Shown one piece after another: positions 47,187 to 58,280 of a DNA stretch of 64,000 nt. Below the pieces are notes generated by a model. The model did not search any database. It was not told the origin of the DNA and was given only the letters and a program-made list of their open reading frames with translations. The position numbers and the translations under genes were made by a program. Location of the stretch: contig JAPWGK010000002.1 of assembly GCA_029641185.1 (NCBI GenBank), positions 1,674,001 through 1,738,000 of the forward strand, written 5' to 3'. This DNA comes from Pseudofabraea citricarpa. Taxonomy: Eukaryota; Ascomycota; Leotiomycetes; Helotiales; Dermateaceae. Position 1 is the first letter of the stretch, and each line of letters starts with the position of its first letter.

Positions 47187-47993
47187 TTGGATAAGACCTT
47201 TTTTGGTAAAGAAGGAGGTTTCTACCTGACGACGCCCACGACATGATGCCTGGTTTTAGCGAGCATCGATACCATTCTGGCAGAAGGGAGCATTTTTTAG
47301 ATAATGAAGAACACAATTGACCAAGGCCATCTTCCACTATTGGGGGTGTGAAGTGTCCCTTTCATCCTGGCCGAACAGTGGCATTGTACGGATGCGCCGG
47401 TTTCGCTCTTACCATGAACCAGGTGGGATAGCAAGTGCTAAGAGTGCGGCTTTGTACCGTGGTACCGTCGCTAAGGGTGTCGGATGGCTACCAGCGGCAT
47501 ACCATGAACCGCTGCCCCTTTTTTCCCTGTTAACCGAGCAGGAATTTTGCATTCGCATGCACCTTCCATGCAGCCTGGTTACGCCGGATGTCCCACGCCC
47601 TTCGCTTTCCTTCGATTGTCTCCATGCAGTCATTCGCCAACAGCCTACCATTGTCCGGCATCCTATCTCTGATCCAACAGCATCGGCCCTCTTGTGCCCA
47701 CTGTGCACTTTTTTCTCTCTTTTAGCGGATAAGCAGCGACGTGGGGCAGGGCAAAGTAGAAGTTTCTGTTATCATCATCATGCCTTTTATGCTTAGCTCC
47801 CGCGCGTAGCCACCTTGTGACTCGGCAACCGAGCTGCTAGAGTATTTATTACAAGTACCCTTCCTTTCTCCCCTCATTCCTCCCTCTGTCCAACTTTCAT
47901 TCTTTCAATTGACTCCCAGAGTGCATGTGTTGTGAGTCTTAGCTACGTCAAAATCTTACATCTTGTCATCTTTGCCCCCACGTCGATCCTGAA
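47187..47993. other. Intergenic region upstream of the aminotransferase
   Basis: This holds the 3' region of ECT1 and the promoter of the branched-chain aminotransferase, with a C/T-rich leader near 47860-47910. Short direct repeats of ACCATGAACC (47411 and 47502) are present. No gene is supported. Confidence 0.5.
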
Positions 47994-49324
47994 ATGGCAC
48001 CATCAGCTGTATCGCTTACTCCTACGGAGGTCCAGCAAAGTGCTGAACTTACTGCTGCTGCCGTCTCTCAGAAAATTAATGAATCTACTAGCCTCAATGG
48101 CTCTGCGCCAGTTTTGGCGCCTTTGGATGCTTCTAAACTGAAGTTCACGAGAAGTACCACCCCTATGACCGTACCTGAATTGGACGACCCTATAATTTCC
48201 ACCGCTTCCCAATGTACAGACCATATGATTACTGCTGTCTGGAAACAGGGCTCGGGTTGGGCCGCTCCTGAATTAAGACCTTATGGAAACCTCTCTCTTG
48301 CTCCTACGGCAAGCGTGCTTCATTACAGCACTGAGTGTTTTGAGGGAATGAAATTATATCGTGGTTATGATGGAAAGCTGAGATTGTTCAGACCCGACGC
48401 CAACTGCAGACGTATGGTAAGCAGTCCTTTTGCCTAATCGTGATGAGAACTCGTCTAAATATGCCTTCTCTGCAGCTCATCTCCGCCACTCGTATCTCTC
48501 TGCCAGCTTTTGAGCCGACCGAGTTGGAAATCCTGATCAAGGAACTCGTCGCCATCGACGGTGAGAAGTGGCTCCCAAAGAGCCGAGCAGGATCATTCTT
48601 GTACCTTCGACCATCGATGATTGGTTCAGCAGCAGGTCTTGGTGTTAATGCTCCCAGGGAAGCAACACTTTTCGTGATTGCAGTATTCATGCCAGCTGTT
48701 GGAGCAATCCCTAGTGGAATGAAGCTGTTGGCCTCCCAGGACAACATGGTCAGGGCTTGGCCAGGAGGGTTCGGATATGCGAAGGTTGGAGCAAACTATG
48801 GCCCGTCTTTGATGGCCAATAGTGAAGCACGAGCTCGTGGCTACGACCAAATCTTGTGGCTGCTTGGCAAAGAGGCCTTAGTTACTGAGGCTGGAGCTAG
48901 TAATTTCTTCGTCGTCTGGAGAACAAAAGAAGGCAAGGTCCAAATGGTTACAGCGCCATTGGGAGACAAGATAATTTTAGATGGTGTCACCCGACGAAGT
49001 ATCCTCCAATTGGCCAAGGAGAGGCTCGTCGATGGAAAGAGTGGCCTCGAGGCTATTGAGATTGTTGAGCGCAAGTTCACCATGGATGATATTGTCGAGG
49101 CTAGCGAGGAAGGTCGTATGATCGAGGCTTTCGCCGCAGGTACTGCTTATTTCGTCTCCCCTGTCTCTGTCATCAACTTCAGAGATAAGGATTACACTAT
49201 CCCCATGGCTCGTGGAGAGAGTGGCGAGTACGCCGCATTGATCAAGCAATGGCTTGTCAACATCATGTATGGCAAGGAAGAGCACGAATTTGGAGTCATC
49301 ATTGAAGAGAAGTCTGAATTGTGA
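47994..49324 (+). CDS. Branched-chain amino acid aminotransferase
   Basis: Exons 47994-48416 and 48476-49324 give 423 residues. This is a fold-type IV PLP enzyme. The PLP lysine is Lys244 in YAKVGANYGPSL. Other family signatures are GSGWAAPELRPYGNLSL, YSTECFEGMKLYRG, GSFLYLRPSMIG, VTEAGASNFF and LDGVTRRSILQLA. It transfers the amino group between glutamate and the keto acids of leucine, isoleucine and valine. The N-terminus (MAPSAVSLTPTEVQQ) lacks arginines, so the cytosolic isoform is more likely than the mitochondrial one. The 59-nt intron falls directly before the conserved helix and has clean GT-AG borders. Confidence 0.95.
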
Positions 49325-49848
49325 GTTCTTGGGTAAATATTGCATCTGGTTGTGGTTGAGCATGGCGTTTTGGGCAAAGGGAGGCTTATTTCAATCAAAA
49401 CTTCCATCATTAGACAGCGAAGACTTTAGATTCACGGCATTATACATGCGTTGGATATACCTTTTTTGAATAGAAAATTTAAACTTTCACTTATATTTTC
49501 AGATGCTCTTGAGTGGATTTGAATGAAATCTCAAATTTGCAAGTGGGTTCTAGTACTTGTAAACTACCTATATAGGATATGTGCAGGTTGGTGCTAAAAT
49601 TAGATGAATCAGATGACTTGGTATAGTCTTCTTGCTTCCTCCGTCGTAGCTTACACCTTCAAAGAATCTGGTTAAGCTATGTCTGAAGCGCGTAGTGTAT
49701 ATTATCAGATCGCAGTGACGTCTCTTCGCATCCTTCTGAGAGATACCAAAATTGAAGCAATTAAAGCTCATATCTAGCTCAATCTATAAGTCTGTGTGTT
49801 GACCTCGTTGCGTTGGACTTTTAAGCGTACCTTGTGCTCCTAGAAACA
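49325..49848. other. Convergent 3' region
   Basis: This is AT-rich sequence between the aminotransferase (+) and the next orphan (-), with no feature seen. Confidence 0.5.
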
Positions 49849-50833
49849 CTAAAGGTCGCCCATTATTGCGTGGATTAGCTTAGCCTGCTCACTCTTCACA
49901 TCGATAGTAAGTTTCTACAAGCAAAAGGTCAGCACAGAACGCGTATTGCAGAGCTAGTAGCGAAGGGTTGCTGTGTATCTTACTCTCTCAGAAGCCTTCA
50001 TCTTCTCCATGATATCGGGTCCAAGCTCATCAATCTCCTCCCGTATCTCCTGCTCCCCGGCAAAGTGACCCAAAGCGATCAATGCCAGTGCATGCTTGAA
50101 AGTGTTCTCCGTAGGTTGTGGTTCACTGCTGAGACTTGTTGCGAATGCATCGTCACCCAGAACATTCCTACCAAGCTCATAAAATTGTCTCTGCACATCG
50201 TCCCATTGCTTCCAATAGTCCTTCAGCTTGATATTCTCCCTGTCCACCAGGCTCCTAAAAGCGGCAACACGTCCCCCAATCTCTTCAATCTTTGGAACTT
50301 TCTTCCCGTTTTGGTTTTTGAAAGTCGTCTGGATCTTCTCTTGTGCGAGTGGTAGACTCAGCTCACTATAGTTTTTGGAAATAAAATCGACGAACGAAGC
50401 TGTCGCCAGGTCTGGGTTGGCCAATCTTGCTTCACAAACACGGTGGATTTCCGAGAGAGAGTTTTTCGTAGCAGACTCAATATGAGTGTGGGCGTCTTCG
50501 AGACCACCTGAAAATATATCAGTGCTGCAGAATGAAGAAAATGAAAACGGCCGAACCTTTTATATTTGAAATGAACTCGTGCTCTGGTGACGGATGTCGA
50601 TGTTCACGGCGCTCGCTTTGTATCTTCGCTTTGGTTGAGTTCTTTCCGAACAAGGCAGTAGCAGATACTTTGCTTTTTTTCTTTGAGCTTTCACTGATTG
50701 GGGTTCGTCGTCTTGCAGCGGGGGAAATAAACTCGACATGACGACTATGGCCGGAAGCTTTCATAACTGATCTTCGAGATGCCTCCTTTGCGCGATTTCG
50801 AGAACTGAAACCTGGCTCTGCTTGACGCGCCAT
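49849..50833 (-). CDS. Uncharacterised basic/coiled-coil protein
   Basis: Exons, in coding order: 50833-50557, 50507-49984 and 49914-49849, giving 288 residues; not recognised. The first ~90 residues are highly basic and Ser/Arg-rich with short KKKSK and RRR runs, suggesting nucleic-acid or nuclear targeting. Residues ~95-280 are almost all helical and acidic (GGLEDAHTHIESATKNSLSE, KDYWKQWDDVQRQFYELG, GEQEIREEIDELGPDIMEKM) and look like a coiled coil. The third exon adds KLTIDVKSEQAKLIHAIMGDL, extending the helix, which supports the splice. It could be a kinetochore or chromatin-bound adaptor, but no family motif proves that. It shares a 391-bp divergent upstream region with GRG-1. Confidence 0.68.
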
Positions 50834-51224
50834 TTGCACGGAGTCGAAAGTAGAATTTATATTTACGATGAAGGGATGTAGCTGTGATGCAGTAGATTCC
50901 AAGCTGTGCAGAGATACCGACGGCAATGGAGAGAATTGTCTAGCAATGACAACAGGCAGATGTTCAGAAAAAGAGTCAGTGAATGGCACTTTCCTCGTGT
51001 ATTCACTGCACTAAGCGAAGGAAGTTGGCTCGCTGCCTTCCTCGCTACCTGTCTGCTTGCCTATAAAACCCCCCCTTCTCTCCTCTTCTCTCTTCTTTTC
51101 CTTTTCATCATCAACAACACAAACCTCAAAAACGACACATACAAACACACTCTTCTACAAACAACCAAACCCCTTCTTCTTCTTCAAACAACCAATCTCG
51201 TTCTCACACTCAATCAACTTCAAA
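50834..51224. promoter_or_regulatory. Short bidirectional promoter region
   Basis: These 391 bp separate the divergent starts of the coiled-coil orphan (-) and GRG-1 (+). The GRG-1 side is a C/T and CAA-rich leader (51060-51220) typical of highly expressed fungal genes. Promoter role is inferred from layout. Confidence 0.5.
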
Positions 51225-51323
51225 ATGGAGACCATCAAGGTAAGCAAACTTGCATGCGATTCATGGTGTACTGCTGGAGTGCTGGAGTGCCTCTAGGGGA
51301 GGATACTCCCTCGACACCTTTAC

Positions 51324-51372
<49 letters not shown>

Positions 51373-51672
51373 GTCGCACGGCCATACAACCACACAGCCC
51401 ACTGACAGTTGTACAACAGAACACAGTCCAGCACATCGGCGAGAAGATCCAAGGCACCGGTGCTGAGGCATCAAAGGAGGCCAACAAAGAGGTCGCCAAG
51501 GACAACAACGCCAGCGTTGGCACCCGAGCTACAGCTGCAAAGGACGCTGTCGTCGACAAGAAGGACGAGGTCTCTCACAACGCTAAGGCTGATGCCCACA
51601 AGGGTAAGTGGCTTCAATATTCACAAACAGTCCCTTGCACTAACAAACCCCACAGAAGCTGCCAAGCACTAG
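51225..51672 (+). CDS. grg-1: Glucose-repressible/clock-controlled protein Grg-1 (Ccg-1)
   Basis: Exons 51225-51239, 51420-51603 and 51656-51672 give 71 residues, exactly the size of the Neurospora protein. It starts METIKNTVQHIGEKI and carries the family core of SKEANKEVAKDNNASVGTR, the DKKDEVSHNAK block and the end AHKEAAKH. The product is a small, hydrophilic, lysine-rich and probably disordered protein. In Neurospora its mRNA is strongly induced by glucose starvation and follows the clock; molecular function is unknown. Exon 1 encodes only five residues, and the 180-nt first intron holds a CAT microsatellite. The C/T-rich leader fits a highly expressed gene. Confidence 0.95.
51324..51372. 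repeat. CAT/ATC trinucleotide microsatellite, about 16 units
   Basis: A perfect run of CAT triplets occupies most of the middle of GRG-1 intron 1. It is non-coding there; open frames through it (poly-Asp, poly-Met, poly-Ser) are artefacts. Confidence 0.95.
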
Positions 51673-52288
51673 ATCTCGTACCTCATGGATAGACATGGCA
51701 TGGGCTGCAGGGTGATGGGAGTGATGGAGTGACGGAATGATGGATTGATGCAACTTTGAAGATGCATCTCCTGCATGGTTTTACGCGTGGTATTTCATAT
51801 GGTTCTCTCTCTCTAGGAGAACATCAAACATTGCACTAGCAGAGAATCAAAATATTGCCTGAGCTTGTTAGTCCCATCCGTGTGAAAAGTGATCCACTTG
51901 GTTTTCACTAAACAATGTAGCATAGCTGGAATTGTTGGCATCTCGCAGACCGCTTGCCCGACTTGAGCGCGATCAGCCAGAATGAATAAACACATAACTT
52001 GTTTCCTTTGATTGGTAATGCAAGATATGTCTGGTCGCTACTTGTTTACAGATACCTACCTAACTAGGTGCATTCGAGCGTATAGTATCGTTTTTCAAGG
52101 CGATAATATGTCTCGGGACTCGGTCGATACCTCGATCAGATGAGAGTCCAGTCCTGACACCTTATCCGGTAGCCAACCTCTGAGAGTTTATTCTATCAAT
52201 GACTCCTCTCTTGGAAAATCCAGAGACAGATGCGGTTTGTTTGAAGGGTATAGAGCTTATGCTGCTCTGGTACATTGCTGGCTCACTT
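51673..52288. other. Convergent intergenic region
   Basis: This is 3' sequence of GRG-1 (+) and of the PPC decarboxylase (-). No gene or repeat is seen. Confidence 0.5.
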
Positions 52289-53038
52289 TCACAAGCCTAG
52301 CCTCTGTTCGAGAATCTTTACCACCTCACTCCATTCTTTCATTGCACCATCTCCTACATCTCCACATGCCAACTCTTTCTCTTGGGGGCGGAGCGTCTCG
52401 AACCAGCCTGTCTCTTCGTTCCCAGCGCTGTTGATTCCCCATTCATCTTCCAGCACAGCAATCTGCCTGGCTGTAATCTGGTGTCTCCACATTGCAGTAT
52501 TCATTGCAACGGCTACTATTATTATCTTCCTCTTTAACACTTGGGCCTGTCCTGCCTGAGAAGGCATCTCAGTCTCTCCAGTCGTGTCCCAGGCTCGGAC
52601 GATACTCGTAAGTAGATTGTCGCTCAATCCATTGACGATCTTGGCTAGAGTGTTTGCACTCAGAGGAACAATGGCCATGACATGAGCCCATCTCCTTAGC
52701 TCGATATGTAGAATGCCCTGACCTCTCTTCCATGGATGGATCCATTCGTCCTCGTCCAGATAGATTCCATCCACATTACTGCTGTTGCGCAACGTCTCAA
52801 GCTCCGGCTGCTCTTGACTCTGGCCAGCAAGGAATTTGGCGGCTGAGTTCGTGAGAACTAGCCGGATCGAGAGATTGGGATATTTGGAGAGCGCATTAAC
52901 AATATTTGGTAGCTTGATCGTCGCGACTGAACCGCTCGCTGCTAGGAGGAGATGGCGCTTCCCGTCATTGACGTGATCGGCAGCTACGAATACAGGATTC
53001 TGGTAAACCGTTGACTTGGGAGGTATCGCAAGGGACAT
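52289..53038 (-). CDS. CAB3: Phosphopantothenoylcysteine decarboxylase (Cab3/Hal3 family)
   Basis: A single exon encodes 249 residues from the ATG at 53038. This is an HFCD flavoprotein: AASGSVATIKLPNIV binds FMN, His111 in LHIELRRWAH is the catalytic histidine, PLSANTLAKI and SDNLL follow, and the ACGDVGDGAM loop has Cys225. It decarboxylates 4'-phosphopantothenoylcysteine in coenzyme A synthesis. The substrate-clamp motif, normally PxMNxxMW, reads V-A-M-N-T-A-M-W with Val177 in place of Pro. Yeast splits this activity among Cab3, Hal3 and Vhs3, but filamentous fungi usually have a single short enzyme such as this. It shares a 242-bp divergent promoter with GRX5. Confidence 0.92.
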   Translation of the reverse strand: MSLAIPPKSTVYQNPVFVAADHVNDGKRHLLLAASGSVATIKLPNIVNALSKYPNLSIRLVLTNSAAKFLAGQSQEQPELETLRNSSNVDGIYLDEDEWIHPWKRGQGILHIELRRWAHVMAIVPLSANTLAKIVNGLSDNLLTSIVRAWDTTGETEMPSQAGQAQVLKRKIIIVAVAMNTAMWRHQITARQIAVLEDEWGINSAGNEETGWFETLRPQEKELACGDVGDGAMKEWSEVVKILEQRLGL

Positions 53039-53280
53039 GATTTGAACGAGCACCAGGGAAGAGTTGTGAGATCATATTTGTTAGATGTCGTTAAGAAGAG
53101 CCGCGCTGGTGGGTTGAGGTGGTGTCAGTCAATCCACAGCCTTGCCGGCTGCGATTACTACACCTCGCCTTGATTGGTCAGCCTGAAATATATTTCCAAG
53201 CAACGACATCATCGAGATTTCGTGAATCTTCCTCTGTGCAACTGCTTCCAGCAACCAAGAAAGCATTACGATTTCCCAAG
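53039..53280. promoter_or_regulatory. Compact bidirectional promoter, CAB3/GRX5
   Basis: Only 242 bp separate the divergent start codons of the PPC decarboxylase (-) and GRX5 (+), the tightest head-to-head pair in the window. No motif stands out. Confidence 0.55.
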
Positions 53281-53883
53281 ATGTTCGCCAGACCTGTTTT
53301 ATCGTCGGTTAGTTCTCGCAGTGTCCGCAATCAAATGCCAAATCCCTTCTTGCTAATCACATCTATCTGTGCAGGCTTTCCGACAAGCTGCTCGCCCAGC
53401 TCCGCGATTGGCCTCCAAGTTCTCATATCCTCGAATCTCACCCGTAGCTGCACGATTCCTGTCAGCAGAGACCCGACAGGCGATCGACAAGGCAGTAGCT
53501 TCAGCGCCGGTCGTGCTGTTCATGAAGGGAACGCCAGAGACGCCCCAATGTGGATTCTCGCGCGCGAGCATACAAATCTTGGGACTTCAGGGTGTTGACC
53601 CATCGAAGTTTACAGCATTCAATGTTTTAGAAGACGAGGCTCTGAGACAAGGTATGTGGGTGGTTTGCATATGCGTGTCGGTGTGTTCTTCGAGGCATGT
53701 ACTGATTTAGATAAAGGGATTAAGGAGTATTCGGAGTGGCCTACAATACCACAATTGTATGTCGACAAGGACTTTGTTGGTGGATGTGATATCATTGTGG
53801 CTATGCATCAGAATGGAGAACTGGCTAAGCTTCTCGATGAGAAGAAGGTCTTGGTTGCTGCCGAGGGAGAGGGATCCAGCTAG
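53281..53883 (+). CDS. GRX5: Monothiol glutaredoxin Grx5, mitochondrial
   Basis: Exons 53281-53307, 53375-53651 and 53717-53883 give 156 residues. The N-terminal ~40 residues are Arg, Ala and Ser-rich without acids (MFARPVLSS then [11 protein letters not shown]), a clear mitochondrial presequence. The glutaredoxin core has [12 protein letters not shown] with Cys68 in the CGFS active site, [18 protein letters not shown] and [15 protein letters not shown] for glutathione binding. Grx5 hands [2Fe-2S] clusters from the Isu scaffold to acceptor proteins in the matrix. The 27-nt first exon splits the presequence. The third exon begins after the weaker acceptor ATAAAG; using the TTTAG six nt upstream would add two residues in frame. 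Confidence 0.94.
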
Positions 53884-54416
53884 GAGCTCTAAATTGTTGC
53901 TTGTATCAATATGAAAAGGCCTTTTGAGCCTACGAACAACGATGTACAATATCTGCCACGGCTCGTGGTTTGGTTTGAAGGCGGTTTATGATATCAATAC
54001 AGTAATTCTAGACATCTGGGGGGGGCTCATTTGTTGAAGGCGTACTAGGTGATGGCTCCATGTGTCAGTTTGCCATCGATTTTTATGAAAGTCAAATCGA
54101 CTACAAAAGCCCTCAATAGTCTTCTCCTTTTCAACGGCTCTTAGTTAAAATGGTTTTTTATCACAGCTAGCACTTTAGCTTTCAACGTTGAAATCTGTTG
54201 AATCAACTAGTTTGTGTTGCCCTGCAAATTATAGTACCTGAAATTATAAAATGTATTCCTAACACCGGGTATCCTTTTGCCCACAGCAATACTCCAAAAC
54301 TATCAACATGGATGTGATTTAAACACACAAAGAAGTCCATACATAAAGGCTTAATTACACCGCCATGGTAGCCATATAGACACTGCTCTCCTTGAATCTG
54401 GTACATCGGGACACCT
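53884..54416. other. Convergent 3' region
   Basis: This is AT-rich 3' sequence between GRX5 (+) and the membrane protein gene (-). No feature is seen. Confidence 0.5.
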
Positions 54417-55267
54417 TTACGGTGCCTCGTGTATGGTGTTGTTCTTTCCACTAGGTGCTTCATGAATCATGTGCTCTTGATTGTAAGGAGTAGGTGCCTC
54501 TGCAACACCCGCATAAGTATACTTTGTCTCCTCCTGGCCGTTGGGGGACATCAAATAATGGTTCTCTGCTGCTCTTGCCCTCTGCCTTCGACGGAAAAAT
54601 ATGAATACCGCTGCAATGCCTATCAACGCGACCAGGGGTACTGCGACGCCTACTCCAATCTTTGCTCCTGTTGACAGACCGGTGGTTGCTGTATCGGTTG
54701 AGGCTGCTTGAGACGTAACTGCTGGTGTTGCTCCAGTGGTCGAAACTCCAGTCGAAGTTGTTGAGGATGGAGAGGCTGAGCTGGAGGTAGAAGTGGTAGA
54801 AGTGGTAGAAGACGTTGTAGTCGAGGAGGTCGCTTCTCTGATGGTGAAGGTAGGAGATTCTGCCCACAATCCAAAGTTTGTCCCATTTACTATGACGAAA
54901 GTGAAGACGTTTCCTTGCGACAAAGTAATGCCATTTCCCAGGCCAACGGTATAAAGATAGTTCTGTGTTGGGTAGTCCTCATCATTGGCTAGACTCGAGG
55001 TCAGTATGTTGGTTTCCATGGGGTTAAATTGCACATACAAACCAACCAGAATATATTCCCATCTACACTCGCTCTCACTCCCAAAGATAGCAAGGAATAA
55101 TCCGTGCCAGCATTCTGCCATACTATAAGAAACTGCTCCCCGATGGTGAGAGACAGCGCCCCATCAGAACCACCAGGATTTGTGAAGGAGGCGGTCCCGT
55201 AAACTGTACTACACAGGAACCAAATTGCACATTGCAAGTAGAAGCACTGTTTCCGAACGAAAGACAT
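54417..55267 (-). CDS. Ser/Thr-rich single-pass membrane protein, wall-sensor-like layout
   Basis: Exons, in coding order: 55267-55039 and 54988-54417, giving 266 residues. The order is: signal peptide (about 1-25), a small beta-type ectodomain (NPGGSDGALSLTIGEQFLIV and SQGNVFTFVIVNGTNFGLW), a Ser/Thr stretch at 131-178 expected to be heavily O-mannosylated, one membrane segment at about 187-208 followed by FFRRRQR, and a ~55-residue cytosolic tail. I know this architecture from fungal proteins near cell-wall stress sensors, but the ectodomain is neither WSC nor Mid2, so I give no gene name. The splice at GTATGT is the only donor that keeps the frame. Confidence 0.82.
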
Positions 55268-56432
55268 GGCGGCAAGATGGGAAAAGATGCACGATGAAAG
55301 GAATGAAGAGTCTTACATAGGAGAAAAGTGGTCTAGAAGAATCAGAGTCATCTTAGCTGGGGCTGGACAGGAAACACCTACCCATGCCTATCTACTTAGC
55401 CCAGCTTTTGTCATCCTTGAGGTAAGATTTAAACTTAGTCTTCCACAGCTGTGTGCTAAAGTATCCATCCTGCACGGCCTGGCACCAGTAGAATTAGTTA
55501 CCTGGGGTCCTCGAGTGCTGTGCCGCACAACTTAATGCGGCACCTGCAGATCAATCAAGGCGCAATACCATGGCCCATGCTTGCAGCAGCATTTGGTTGG
55601 GCAAAATCAACATGTTCTCCAAGTGTTCAACGTTGAGATCAAACCAAAGCAGCAGATGGCGAGTTTCATAGCCGGCGATGTGGCTTTCAGGAGTTCCCAT
55701 ATTACGGTAGGTTGTACAGTACAAGTATTGGTAGAGTCTAGGACGATACAACGATACGCATGAAAAAGATGGTTGGTCGTCTGCAGGGACGTGCTCCCGC
55801 CCGGCTGATTGACGCTGCCAAATCACTTTCAGCTTCAGCAGGGGCGCCATCACACCACTGACGATGATTGGGTGCTTCGTACGAGGTGCAGAATGTCCCA
55901 CGTGGAAATTGAGGCAGAGGATTTGATCCTGGAAATTGTCCTGTGGGGGACAAATTGGGCTGACATGAGATTTGGTTATCGTACCGTACCGTACCGAGCA
56001 CGACATGTGAATTTTAGCTGATATAAATACCCCATCACTGCCTGGAAAGATAGCATGGCTGCTGATTCTAAACTTCCAGTAGTCCTGTATAGTAATCCGG
56101 AAACCATTCATCCGTTTGATCCATCAAACATCTAAACAAGCCTCCTTTAATGCTCAACAATAGAGCGAAGGTGCCACCATATTCACGTGACTGTAATAGG
56201 AACAACTGTTCGGGTTTGCAAGAACGTTATTCCGAACATGTATATCCTCAACCTCGACCGTAACTCCCTTTTCTTTCTTGCTTAGTTGTTTTTGTTACTA
56301 CCAGTTATAAAACCATTGTTCTAGATTGGTCTTCATGGTAGAAGCCAACCTGACCTGTACATATTTGGTATCCCAGCTCTGAAGTCCATCCTTTATCTTT
56401 CAACGCCGACCTTTTTCCATAATCCCACCACC
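55268..56432. other. Intergenic region
   Basis: This lies upstream of the membrane protein gene and downstream of DRE2 (both -). A 186-codon frame at 55551-56111 (-) shows no family resemblance and is not called. A run of GTACC units lies at 55980-55995. Confidence 0.45.
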
Positions 56433-57520
56433 CTACAATTGGATATCATTATTAAGAAGACGAACCTCCTCCCCAGGTTTGAATGCTGGGAGCCCAATGT
56501 ATGGGCAACCATCGCAGCGGAAGGCGTCTCCCAGACTGCAATTCCCACACGATCCAACCTTGCCTTGAACAGTGAAGTCTACCTCGGCGAGATCATCAGC
56601 CTCCAACTTAAGCGTCTGTAGTTGGGCATCGGCTGTTGTGCGCTTGGCAGCGTCCTCAGCAGCAATCTTCTCGGCGAGTCCACATGTACAATCCTTACAT
56701 GCTCGTCGGCGCTTTCCAACCCTGGGTGCACACTCGGGTGCTACAAATTTATGTCAACGAGAGTCAAGGTAGGGAAACAATAGAGAAACTTACGGATGTT
56801 CACCGGCCTCCTCAGGTCTTCCTCCGTGAGTAATGTATCTTCATCAATGAGCTCGTCATCATCGTCCTCTCCTGTGATCATAGGATCGTCAAAATCGTCA
56901 CTGAAATCCACAAATCCAACACCATTTGGCTTGCTCTGTGTCATATCCACACTCTTTCGCTTCCCGTTCAAGGGAACAGTGACAGCCGAAACGGCTGGCC
57001 CAGCATTAGAGACGGGCGTACTCTTATCCTTCTTCCTTCCAAACCGCAGAGGTACCGCCTGACTAGCACTATAGTCTGGCTTGACCATTCCTGGACCCTG
57101 TGAAACTAGGCCTGCCAATATTGCCTCTCGAAGTTCATCACTGCCAACAGTTTGGCCAAATGCGCCGTTTTGCGCCTGTAGTGTGCCTCCTGCCTTCAAA
57201 GCCGCAACAATCTTGGGGAAAACATCGCGAGTGAGCAGCTGCCCGAACTCAGCTCTGGTCCCATCTGCATCGGTGAGGACAATGACCAAGTCATAAGTCG
57301 AGTCTGGAAGGGTAACGAGGCCAGCAGAGAGCCGGTCTAGCATTTGAAGATCAGTCACCGACCGATCTTGGGCGGCAAGGACATTTCGAAGTTTTGCTTC
57401 GTGACTAGCAATAGAAGGGGGTGCAAGCAGAAGGGTCCGCAGCTTTGGTGTGGCAGTCTTGGTTGGCAGAACAGTAGCATCGAAGTCGGAATCGTTATCA
57501 ATCATAACGGAGGGTGCCAT
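56433..57520 (-). CDS. DRE2: Fe-S cluster assembly protein Dre2 (anamorsin)
   Basis: Exons, in coding order: 57520-56794 and 56740-56433, giving 344 residues. Residues ~25-160 form a degenerate methyltransferase-like domain ([41 protein letters not shown]), followed by an acidic linker ([15 protein letters not shown]). The C-terminal CIAPIN1 region has motif [21 protein letters not shown], and motif [21 protein letters not shown], which bind a [2Fe-2S] and a second cluster. Dre2 with Tah18 passes electrons to the cytosolic Fe-S assembly machinery. The splice joins acidic VNIP to PECAPR. The start at 57520 is the first ATG; the frame remains open upstream. GRX5, another Fe-S protein, is 2.5 kb away. 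Confidence 0.95.
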
Positions 57521-58280
57521 TTTGGCGGGGTATTGTGGCAACAGGCCTGCGCCTGGATAAAGGCAGTTGATAGTGAATGTCTTTGTATGCTGTGGCAAAG
57601 ATATCTATGCGCCGTTATGGAATAGAGAGAGGCAGCGAATCTCGCAGCGAGGGGATGCTGGGGTTTTGTTGTCAGATTCTTTTATCTTGCTGTGGTCCGT
57701 CCTAGGTCCTAGTTGGAACTTCTCAGCGGAGATGTTTATTACCAATCGAAGCCGAAATTTTGGTGGCCGAAAAAGGAGCGCTGGCCCACTAAGTTTTGAG
57801 GGATGACGCCGCCGGCAGGGGTAGCCGCTAGCGGTTACCCCACACTCACTCGTACTCTGCTGCTGCTGTAGTCACCTCATCGCCAAACCGGACAGCAACT
57901 GAGTCTCAACCAGACAATACAAACATTCTTGTAGAGTAGCTAGATCCTCAATTATCGCTATACTTTTCACTGCAAAAACCATTGCATGATTGTACGGTGC
58001 CTGAAGCCATGCGGCAGTTGAGGCATGGATGGATGTATGTATGTCCCTTACTGGATGAGGTGCTCCCCTCCTGGCCTGATCGAACGACTCGCGTGACCGT
58101 GTTTAGCGACCTTCTTGCTTTATCTCCCTGGAGCTTCTACTCTCCTTCCTTCTATCTTCTCTCATCACTTCATCACTACTGTACATCCTCGCAGCTGAAC
58201 ACAATCAATCCAACTCAATCCTCCATCAACCAACCCAATTCCTCTATCTTGACCACCTCTCTGACCTCTCAACCGCAATC
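57521..58280. other. Divergent intergenic region
   Basis: This is the shared upstream region of DRE2 (-) and the STF2-like gene (+), ending in a CT and CA-rich leader (58120-58280) typical of highly expressed genes. Confidence 0.5.

Noticed and set aside
51235..51474. Minus-strand open frames with poly-Asp and poly-Met runs
   Set aside because: They are the CAT microsatellite in GRG-1 intron 1 read in reverse; no gene structure supports them.
55551..56111. Minus-strand open frame of 186 codons
   Set aside because: The composition is unlike neighbouring genes, no motif is present, and no splice partner or conserved block could be found.
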